Shown here: positions 36,071-42,084 of the stretch, piece after piece
Position numbering within the stretch: the first letter of the stretch is position 1
Layout of the letters: every line of letters starts with the position of its first letter
DNA from: Halomonas sp. QHL1
Lineage (GTDB): Bacteria > Pseudomonadota > Gammaproteobacteria > Pseudomonadales > Halomonadaceae
NCBI RefSeq assembly: GCF_001882345.1
Contig: NZ_MINL01000001.1
Coordinates: 3,295,852-3,359,851, forward strand
Reading direction: 5' to 3'
DNA: 64,000 nt
The notes under the pieces: generated by a model
Told to the model about the DNA's origin: nothing
The model's input: only the letters and a program-made list of their open reading frames with translations
Database searches by the model: none
Made by a program: the position numbers and the translations under genes

Positions 36071-37212
36071 CAGGTCAACTCTGCGTGGATACTCCGTGCA
36101 TCCAGTAGCGGCATATCCAGCACAGTATGGACATACCCCGGTCCTTTATCGTGCTCTTTTAGGTATTTTCGGAGCAGGTTAAAGAACGGAGTTTCAAAAG
36201 CACTCTCTGCTTTTTCGATGTAGTCATGCGCGCTCGGTTTGCCATGTTCGTCGAGCTCGCTTCCCCCGAAAAGGGCTTCACTAAGACTGAGAAACTGCTG
36301 GTTAAATTTCGTTACAGCCCCGAAAAAGGATCTACCCATTTCAATTTCAGGCTTACTCAGATGGTTTGCGTACTTGTTAACCTGCTGAAAAATTGTGTTT
36401 GGTGAAATTACCTGCTGCTCGGCCATCTGCTTTAACGTGTTGATCTTTGCAGCCGTCGATGGCTTCCTGGCCAGAATCTCATAAGCTTGGGCGGCAAGCT
36501 CATGCGGGTAGAGTAAGCTTGCGGCGAAGGCATCTGCAAAATCTTCAGCTTCGTCGCCTTCAAGGCTTGGCGATAAGCAGTGCCCCAGCTCATGGGCCAT
36601 CCAGAACTTGAAATCGTGGATGTTAGTATCCAAGTTCAGATAAACCCATGTGCTTCCTGAATCAGGAAGGTGTATGTGCACGGCGTTTTCATGGCGCTGT
36701 TTAGCCCCCCACATTACTGGCACCACAACAGCTTGAAGCTCACTAAAACGGCGAATCAGGTGAGTGAAATCGACGCACTCTACCGGCCCGAGATTAATAT
36801 CTTCTCTGACTTTTTTTGTCACCGCGCGCAGGTAGTCATAATCGCAGCTTGGTGACTTGAGCACCGGTGGCATTTCAAAAGTATCAAACGGCAAGTAAGG
36901 TACAAGATGGCGCAAAAAGCGTCCGATCTCCTGCGCCTTTTCGATGTGATGATCCTTGGTTTTGGTGCCGCGCATTTTGCGGAACGCCACTTTCGGAGCA
37001 TAAGGATCTTCTTTGATGACCAAATCATCGAAAGGAAGATTCAGCAACTTGCCGAACTGAAGTAGCTTGTTGGGGCGAGGAAAAGACTTGCTTGAGAGCC
37101 ACTGGGAAACGGCTTCTTTCGTAACGCCGAGGGCATCGGCCACCGCAGTCTGCGTAAGGCCGGCTTCTTGCATTGCTCGCTGGGCTTTGGTTGTGTCTAG
37201 TCTTTTTTGCAT
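36070..37212 (-). CDS. XRE-family regulator fused to ImmA/IrrE-type metallopeptidase
   Basis: 380 residues. Residues ~8-60 are an XRE helix-turn-helix (LTQTAVADALGVTKEAVSQW LSSKSFPRPN read as adjoining pieces). Residues ~150-260 carry the IrrE/ImmA zinc-peptidase core FWMAHELGHCLS (~204-214) with the downstream ligand region DFADAFAASLLYPHELA. Such proteins repress a promoter and are cleaved, or cleave a partner, on a stress or phage signal. It is the first gene of the PIN-hsdM-hsdS-recQ-dprA-hsdR operon and probably controls all of it. No Shine-Dalgarno precedes the ATG and the promoter lies very close, so a near-leaderless message is possible. Confidence 0.87.
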   Translation of the reverse strand: MQKRLDTTKAQRAMQEAGLTQTAVADALGVTKEAVSQWLSSKSFPRPNKLLQFGKLLNLPFDDLVIKEDPYAPKVAFRKMRGTKTKDHHIEKAQEIGRFLRHLVPYLPFDTFEMPPVLKSPSCDYDYLRAVTKKVREDINLGPVECVDFTHLIRRFSELQAVVVPVMWGAKQRHENAVHIHLPDSGSTWVYLNLDTNIHDFKFWMAHELGHCLSPSLEGDEAEDFADAFAASLLYPHELAAQAYEILARKPSTAAKINTLKQMAEQQVISPNTIFQQVNKYANHLSKPEIEMGRSFFGAVTKFNQQFLSLSEALFGGSELDEHGKPSAHDYIEKAESAFETPFFNLLRKYLKEHDKGPGYVHTVLDMPLLDARSIHAELT

Positions 37213-37225
37213 GGCAGGCAGTTTA

Positions 37226-37251
37226 GATTCGTGTCAAGTTTTGTCAAGTTT
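37226..37251 (-). promoter_or_regulatory. promoter/operator with tandem TTGACA boxes
   Basis: Plus-strand TGTCAAGTTT occurs twice head to tail (37232-37241 and 37242-37251). On the minus strand this gives two TTGACA boxes 10 bases apart; the upstream one stands 16 bases from TAAACT, a fair -10 element, 20 bases before the ATG of the XRE-ImmA/IrrE gene. The 10-base period puts the repeats on one DNA face, as expected for an XRE operator overlapping its own promoter. Confidence 0.6.
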
Positions 37252-37558
37252 TATTGGGCTTGAAGTTGGTTGGATTTGCTGGAATCCGGATTCTTTCCAT
37301 TTGATTTTCAGCTGTTGTGCAGTGAGCGAGCTTCTTTAATTTCAAGGTGGCTTTGACAGGGCTTTGCCATTGGTTGCTCTGTGCCACCAGCTTGGTCCAC
37401 CTCACATGTATTGAATGCGTATGATCGATGGTCTCCAGAGGCTTATTTGTCGGTCTGGGGGGCTTGGGTCGATGGGCGCCCGAAACAGCATGTCGGCGAG
37501 AATTCTGGGTCAGGAGTCGACCGGGTATTTAGTGTGCAGGATGTTTGTCGCAAGGGCG
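37252..37558. other. spacer without a supported gene
   Basis: About 300 bases between the restriction operon and the small minus-strand gene. I found no protein, RNA or repeat that I can support. Several overlapping frames cross it, none with a recognisable family. Confidence 0.4.
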
Positions 37559-37825
37559 TCAGCCTGGGCGCTTCGCGCCACCCGTATCTACTCCGGGTAT
37601 CCCGAGAGGACGGCTCTCAGCTTGGCGGTTGCAGTGGCGGTAAAGAGCAGGTGAGCCAGCACGTAAGTGGCGAGAGACCAGGAACAGCATCAGGCAGATC
37701 GCCTCGTAGTGCTTGCACGCTGCTGCGAGGGCTGCACGATCTAACACCAGGGCGGCCGTATCTTCAGACCAGCGCAGATATGTTATATGGATAAGCAGTG
37801 CTTCGGTGAAGGGATAGTGTTCCAC
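37559..37825 (-). CDS. small uncharacterised protein (88 residues)
   Basis: Minus-strand frame with a GTG start nine bases after a strong AAAGGAGG site. The product begins MEHYPFTEALLIHITYLRWS and continues with a helical stretch rich in Ala and Leu, then a polar C-terminus that may be out of register with the original gene. No family recognised. The good ribosome site favours a real, possibly truncated, island gene just downstream of the integrase operon's terminator. Confidence 0.45.
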   Translation of the reverse strand: MEHYPFTEALLIHITYLRWSEDTAALVLDRAALAAACKHYEAICLMLFLVSRHLRAGSPALYRHCNRQAESRPLGIPGVDTGGAKRPG

Positions 37826-37921
37826 TTTTGGCCCTCCTTTGGTCGCATGACGATACTGCTCCCAGGGATTGGATATATATCAGTAAGTTCTAAAGTTCCG
37901 CTTTTAACCGAAATCTGGCGC

Positions 37922-37957
37922 ATAAAAAAAAACCGCCAAGCGAATTCGCTGGCGGCA
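37922..37957 (-). terminator. rho-independent terminator of the integrase operon
   Basis: Stem CCGCC (37933-37937) with GGCGG (37951-37955), extended inward by AGCG/CGCT around AATT. On the minus strand it is followed by a run of nine T. It lies 24 bases after the stop of the HD-domain gene, so it ends the xis-int-HD transcript. Confidence 0.85.
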
Positions 37958-37980
37958 TTAAAATAGGGTTCTTCGTCACT

Positions 37981-38934
37981 TCATTGCATTTGCAACGCAG
38001 ATTCTCCCGGTCGCCAAAAGAGATTTTGACCCAGTCGGCTGAAGCCCCAACCACCGGTACGGCTAAACGCTCGCTGCTGGTTATCTGTCATGGCGCTTTG
38101 CCCATCCGCATCACGGATATAACGGGCCAGTGTCATGGCCGCTGGCTGGCCGTAACGCGCACCCGGTGAAGCGCATGTCCAAATATGACGCAAGGTCATC
38201 GCAATATCAGGCTCATGTTGGTCCAAGTAGGCAAGGCCATAGGCACACGCTTCTAACGTAAACGCATCGTGGCTACAGAGCTTCCAGGCGGCATTTGGCT
38301 TGCCCTTGGAGTCATAAGTATATGTCTTACCAATATCGTGCAATAGTCCTCCCACGAAACAGGCTTCCTGCATGAGTCGAGGCATGGTTGGCTCGTTAAG
38401 GCGCAGCATAGCGACTGAGTGATTACCAACTTCCAGCGAGTGCTTTAGCAAACCACCTGGATACGCATGGTGATAATTGGCGCTGGCCGGCGCATTCAAT
38501 AAAGCTTCAAGACGATCCTTACGTTCCAGTACCCGTGTCAAAAACGCTCGAAGGCATTCTGATTGTAGCGACTGTACGGTCGCGACTAACTTATCGAATA
38601 CCTCTGGCATCGGGGAGTACACACGTGGCAACGATTGCAGGGTATCCATAGAGGTCACTTCAACCCGGGACGCCCTGCGGAACTCATCAAGAATGAATTG
38701 GCCTGACAAACACTTCACCCCAGAGGCGGTGACAAAATCCAAATGGCCGATGCGCTCAGGTACCGTTGTTTTGCTCAAGTTGAGCATCGCGATGTGATCC
38801 CCCACGCAATCGCTTAGCCGCAGCTTTAAGAAGGGCGTTTTCTCGTCATCAAACTCAACCACGCGTCCGGTAAGGCGGTAAGTGCCTGTGAAGGTGCGAG
38901 ACAGGTGAGTCGGGACTTTATCAAGCCGTTTCAT
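37981..38934 (-). CDS. HD-domain protein (TraI_2/YhaM-like)
   Basis: 317 residues from the ATG at 38934, which has an AAGGAG site and lies 14 bases inside the integrase gene; a longer frame is not supported. N-terminal ~110 residues look like an OB-type nucleic-acid-binding domain (TGRVVEFDDEKTPFLKLRLS). The HD domain has NYHHAYPGGLLKHSLEVGNH (~160), then GGLLHDIGKTYTYD (~200, the HD pair) and a later Asp in ARYIRDADGQS. The HHAYPGGLLxHSLEV signature is shared by YhaM 3'-5' exoribonucleases and the TraI_2 domain of integrative elements. Translational coupling to the integrase suggests a role in the element's excision, transfer or RNA control. Confidence 0.75.
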   Translation of the reverse strand: MKRLDKVPTHLSRTFTGTYRLTGRVVEFDDEKTPFLKLRLSDCVGDHIAMLNLSKTTVPERIGHLDFVTASGVKCLSGQFILDEFRRASRVEVTSMDTLQSLPRVYSPMPEVFDKLVATVQSLQSECLRAFLTRVLERKDRLEALLNAPASANYHHAYPGGLLKHSLEVGNHSVAMLRLNEPTMPRLMQEACFVGGLLHDIGKTYTYDSKGKPNAAWKLCSHDAFTLEACAYGLAYLDQHEPDIAMTLRHIWTCASPGARYGQPAAMTLARYIRDADGQSAMTDNQQRAFSRTGGWGFSRLGQNLFWRPGESALQMQ

Positions 38935-40159
38935 GGCGATGCTCCTTCTGGGGCTTGGTAGGCGTGGAATTGCCGAGCAAACGCTCAAAGGCTGAGCCAT
39001 CCATACGGGTGGCATTGGGGACGTAACGGGAATAGACCTTGAACAGCATCTCGGTTGAACTGTGGCCTAGCATCCGGGCCACCCATTCTGGATTTTCGCC
39101 AGAAGCTAAAAAGAGTGTCGCGGCGGTATGGCGTGTTTGATAAGGACGCCGCTTGGTCAGCCCAAGAGACTTCAGCAAGGGATACCACACGCGCTTCGTT
39201 ACGTTATTGTGATCAAGCGGCTGCCCCAACTGATTGCAGAACACATATTGGCTCATATGCCCAGTGGCGGCGTACTGCGTTTTGAGGGCGTCGTACACTT
39301 GACCAAACATGGGGATTTCACGCTGCGAGCCATCGGTCTTGGTGTATTCTGTTTCGCCGTTGATCAATGTTTCGCGTACCAAAATTTCCCGCTTAGCAAA
39401 ATCAACGTTTTTCCACTTCAACCCATCGACTTCACCGGTGCGCATGCCGGTAAAGAACCGCACTGTGTAATAGTTGCAATAGTCTGCGCGGACGTTATCG
39501 ATGATGCGTTGCACCTCATGTAGCGAAAACGGCTCGATATGCGTCTTCTGTAGCTTTAACGGCTTAATATTTTTGTACGGCGTCTCGAAATCGAAACGCT
39601 CGGCCGCCTCATCGAGCACCATACGCAAAATGGACATATGGCTGTTGATCGTTTTAGGCGATACCAGCCCCGTGGCCCCACGGCCCTTGCGCTTGGCTAG
39701 TTTGGTGCGGAACGCCAGGATGTCCGCCTTGGTGATATCTCCGATGTGTTTTTTCCCAAACGCTGGCTTCAACGAGCTATCCAAGATCGAACTCACATTG
39801 CGGACGTGGGAAGCACGCCACTGGATTTTGCTCTCGTCGAACCACTGATCAGAAAAATCATTGAAGAGTGGTGTCTCCACAGCCGGTAGAGTGTTCTTGA
39901 TCTGGGCAGATTGAAGAGTTTGGTTTTTAGCGGTGTTATTTAACCCCAACTTCTGCAAATTTTTACTGCCAGGGAAAAACTCGGCATAGTCGAGATCATC
40001 TAGCAAAATCTTTGCTTCTACCTTTGCCAGTAATTGCTCCACCTTTTTTCTGTTAGTAGGCGTGTCTTTCAGTGCGGTTTGTTCACGCAACCGTAGGCCT
40101 TGGTAGAAAAAATCCAGATAGAGCTTACCCGTCTCTTTTCGTTGGCGAACCTTACCCAT
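38921..40159 (-). CDS. tyrosine-type site-specific integrase
   Basis: 412 residues from the ATG at 40159 (GGAGG eight bases upstream). The N-terminus (MGKVRQRKETGKLYLDFFYQ) is an arm-binding domain of the DUF3596 kind, followed by a SAM-like core-binding domain (~90-180). The catalytic domain holds RFFTGMRTGEVDGLKW (first Arg, ~240), RRPYQTRHTAATLFLASG (~337; Tyr takes the place of the first His of HxxR, as in several phage integrases), ARMLGHSSTEMLFKVYSRYV (His and the Tyr nucleophile, ~374). It should integrate the element at the adjacent tRNA-fMet gene, whose 3' end points towards it. Its start overlaps the excisionase-like gene. Confidence 0.92.
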   Translation of the reverse strand: MGKVRQRKETGKLYLDFFYQGLRLREQTALKDTPTNRKKVEQLLAKVEAKILLDDLDYAEFFPGSKNLQKLGLNNTAKNQTLQSAQIKNTLPAVETPLFNDFSDQWFDESKIQWRASHVRNVSSILDSSLKPAFGKKHIGDITKADILAFRTKLAKRKGRGATGLVSPKTINSHMSILRMVLDEAAERFDFETPYKNIKPLKLQKTHIEPFSLHEVQRIIDNVRADYCNYYTVRFFTGMRTGEVDGLKWKNVDFAKREILVRETLINGETEYTKTDGSQREIPMFGQVYDALKTQYAATGHMSQYVFCNQLGQPLDHNNVTKRVWYPLLKSLGLTKRRPYQTRHTAATLFLASGENPEWVARMLGHSSTEMLFKVYSRYVPNATRMDGSAFERLLGNSTPTKPQKEHRHETA

Positions 40160-40391
40160 GGCTATAGCCTCCATTTGCCATCGGAATGGAAATAGTGCCA
40201 TGAGCGGCTTTCAGCATTTCTTTTTCAACGGCTTCCCACAAGAACAAAATTTTCCGTCGGCCAAATGGCTTGATGTAGTGGGTGCCCTCGATAAGGACGC
40301 TGTCTTTTAGCTGCTGTCGGATAGTACGGCAGTCGTACTTGATGCGCTGGGCAAGCTCTTCGGTCGTGAGATAGGTATAAGATGATTCCAT
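40152..40391 (-). CDS. excisionase-like small HTH protein
   Basis: 79 residues from the ATG at 40391 with GGAGG six bases upstream; an earlier in-frame ATG at 40436 lacks such a site. The first half is a winged-helix/MerR-type DNA-binding region (YLTTEELAQRIKYDCRTIRQ), followed by FGRRKILFLWEAVEKEM, typical of AlpA/Xis-like directionality factors and of HTH_17 proteins. It precedes and overlaps the integrase by eight bases, the usual xis-int arrangement. It probably bends attachment-site DNA during excision. Confidence 0.75.
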   Translation of the reverse strand: MESSYTYLTTEELAQRIKYDCRTIRQQLKDSVLIEGTHYIKPFGRRKILFLWEAVEKEMLKAAHGTISIPMANGGYSHG

Positions 40392-40448
40392 CGAAAGCCT
40401 CCAAAAGGAGTGGTATTCTGCGTGACTAAAAGGCATTCCAAATATCAG

Positions 40449-40469
40449 AATGTCACCCTGAATGACATT
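40449..40469. promoter_or_regulatory. palindromic operator between excisionase and Cro-like genes
   Basis: Perfect inverted repeat AATGTCA (40449-40455), seven-base spacer, TGACATT (40463-40469). A further TGACA half-site occurs at 40514-40518. It sits in the divergent intergenic region (40392-40542), the expected place for the binding site of the Cro-like regulator. Two CATTTGCA direct repeats (near 40486 and 40524) flank the half-site. Confidence 0.6.
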
Positions 40470-40542
40470 TTAGACAGCAAAAAACCATTTGCAAGCGTTT
40501 TTTGCCATTTAGGATGACAAAAAGCATTTGCAGGAGGTTTTG

Positions 40543-40764
40543 ATGGTTCGTTGTCATCTCGCGCGCTTGATGGGTGAGCACAAAATGAAGATCGTGGATG
40601 TTGCGCGTGAAACAGGTCTTAACCGCAATACTGTTACGCTTCTTTATAAAGAAACCGCTCAGCGAATCGAGCTGGATGCATTAGATAGGCTATGCAAACT
40701 TTTCAATTGTAAGGTGGGTGATTTGCTTGAAATTCAAGAAGATTATGAGAAAAATGAGGAATGA
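40543..40764 (+). CDS. Cro/CI-type HTH regulator (YozG-like)
   Basis: 73 residues from the ATG at 40543, with AGGAGG at 40532-40537. Nearly the whole protein is one helix-turn-helix: MVRCHLARLMGEHKMKIVDV, ARETGLNRNTVTLLYKE, LDALDRLCKLFNCKVGDLLE. This is the small HTH_26/YozG group. It is transcribed divergently from xis-int-HD across a palindrome, so it is the likely repressor of the integration genes. Confidence 0.88.
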   Translation: MVRCHLARLMGEHKMKIVDVARETGLNRNTVTLLYKETAQRIELDALDRLCKLFNCKVGDLLEIQEDYEKNEE

Positions 40765-40828
40765 TTAATGCTGCCAATCGTTGACTGAAGGTCGTAAGTA
40801 TAAATTTAAGAGGCAAGCAACGGAGCGA

Positions 40829-40860
40829 ATGTGTCACATATACGTCACAGATGTGTCACA
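40829..40860. repeat. direct repeats near the attachment site (possible integrase arm sites)
   Basis: ATGTGTCACA occurs at 40829-40838 and again at 40851-40860, 22 bases apart (about two helical turns), with a related CGTCACAG between them (40843-40850). They lie between the repressor gene and the tRNA, where arm-type integrase sites or excisionase sites are expected. Confidence 0.5.
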
Positions 40861-40883
40861 AGAAGTTAGCAGACGAACAGAAA

Positions 40884-40919
40884 CAAAAAAGGCAGACCAG
40901 TAAGTAACTGATCTGCCTC
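40884..40919 (-). terminator. rho-independent terminator of tRNA-fMet
   Basis: On the minus strand, AGGCAGA then CAGT pairs with ACTG then TCTGCCT around a short loop, followed by six T. It begins about ten bases after the tRNA 3' end. Confidence 0.88.
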
Positions 40920-40928
40920 TCAAAATAT

Positions 40929-41005
<77 letters not shown>

Positions 41006-41019
41006 TCAACGTGTGGCGT

Positions 41020-41047
41020 ATTCTACAGAAGTTTTAGGTGAAGTCAA
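41020..41047 (-). promoter_or_regulatory. promoter of tRNA-fMet
   Basis: On the minus strand TTGACT (41042-41047) and TAGAAT (41020-41025) are separated by 16 bases, 15 bases upstream of the tRNA 5' end. A near-consensus sigma-70 promoter. Confidence 0.75.
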
Positions 41048-41276
41048 TAGAGGGATTAACACGTTCGGCTTATAGCGGTTGCGCGCCTGCTGCTGCAACA
41101 TGGAGAAAGTGCAGCTATGCTTTACGTAGCTATAACAACAAGCTTACGTTGGTGCATTGCTCAAGCAAATAGTGCACCAGGGTAATACAGGCGCAGTCGC
41201 GCTTATTCACAATGGCTTGCGGCGCAAGGTGCGTGCTTAGAGATCCAAGCCATTTGTAATTTCAGGGAGGTAGTCA

Positions 41277-42023
41277 ATGGCCAATCAAGCCCCCGTCGCC
41301 TGGGTAACTGGTGGAACTGGTGGTATCGGTACGGCAATTTGTCGTTCGTTGGCAGATGCGGGATATCTTGTCGTGGCGGGTTACCGCAACCCCGACAAGG
41401 CCAAAACCTGGCTAGAAACGCAGCACGCCGACGGCTATAACAATATCGAATTGTCGGGAGTCGATCTTTCTGACCACAACGCCTGCCTGGAAGGAGCCCG
41501 CGAAATCCATGACAAGCATGGCCCCATTAGTGTGCTGGTGAACTGTGCGGGGATTACCCGTGATGGCACCTTGAAGAAAATGTCCTATGAGCAGTGGTAC
41601 GAAGTGCTCGACACCAACCTCAACAGCGTGTTTAACACCTGTCGTAGCGTCATTGAGATGATGCTCGATAGTGGCTATGGCCGGATTATCAATATTTCAT
41701 CCATCAATGGTCGTAAAGGCCAGTTTGGTCAGGTCAACTACGCGGCGGCGAAAGCCGGTATGCACGGCTTGACCATGTCGCTGGCACAGGAAACGGCGAC
41801 CAAAGGGATTACCGTCAATACCGTATCGCCTGGCTATATCGCCACCGATATGATCATGAATATTCCAGAAAAAGTGCGCGAAGCAATCCGGGAAACAATC
41901 CCGGTGAAGCGCTATGGCACGCCAGAGGAGATTGGCCGACTGGTCACCTTCTTAGCCGATAAGGAGTCAGGATTTATCACCGGCGCGAACATTGATATCA
42001 ACGGTGGTCAGTTCATGGGTTAG
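41277..42023 (+). CDS. phaB: acetoacetyl-CoA reductase
   Basis: 248-residue short-chain dehydrogenase. N-terminal cofactor loop VTGGTGGIGTAICRSLAD, NAG motif VNCAGITRDGTLKKMSYEQW (NCAG variant), catalytic Ser in INISSINGRKGQFGQVNYAA followed by Tyr-x-x-x-Lys, and the C-terminal GGQFMG end. The TRDGTLKKM segment and the end are typical of PhaB, the NADPH-dependent reductase making (R)-3-hydroxybutyryl-CoA for polyhydroxybutyrate, as opposed to FabG. GGGAGG precedes the ATG by seven bases. It stands alone with its own terminator, outside a pha operon, as often in Halomonas. Confidence 0.9.
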   Translation: MANQAPVAWVTGGTGGIGTAICRSLADAGYLVVAGYRNPDKAKTWLETQHADGYNNIELSGVDLSDHNACLEGAREIHDKHGPISVLVNCAGITRDGTLKKMSYEQWYEVLDTNLNSVFNTCRSVIEMMLDSGYGRIINISSINGRKGQFGQVNYAAAKAGMHGLTMSLAQETATKGITVNTVSPGYIATDMIMNIPEKVREAIRETIPVKRYGTPEEIGRLVTFLADKESGFITGANIDINGGQFMG

Positions 42024-42046
42024 CAGTTAGCCCAAGAGGAGAACGC

Positions 42047-42074
42047 AAACGGGAGGCTATAAGCCTCCCGTTTT
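42047..42074. terminator. bidirectional terminator between phaB and the DUF349 gene
   Basis: CGGGAGGCT (42050-42058), loop ATA, AGCCTCCCG (42062-42070), then four T; only a short A-run lies on the other side. It can serve both convergent genes. Confidence 0.85.
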
Positions 42075-42084
42075 CTTGCTAACG

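Noticed and set aside
37381..37794. Plus-strand frame of 137 codons downstream of the ImmA/IrrE gene
   Set aside because: No ribosome site or recognisable motif, and it opposes the minus-strand frame at 37559-37825, which has a strong AAAGGAGG site.
41277..42023. Assignment as FabG (3-oxoacyl-ACP reductase)
   Set aside because: The TRDGTLKKM segment and C-terminal GGQFMG fit PhaB; no fatty acid synthesis genes are adjacent.
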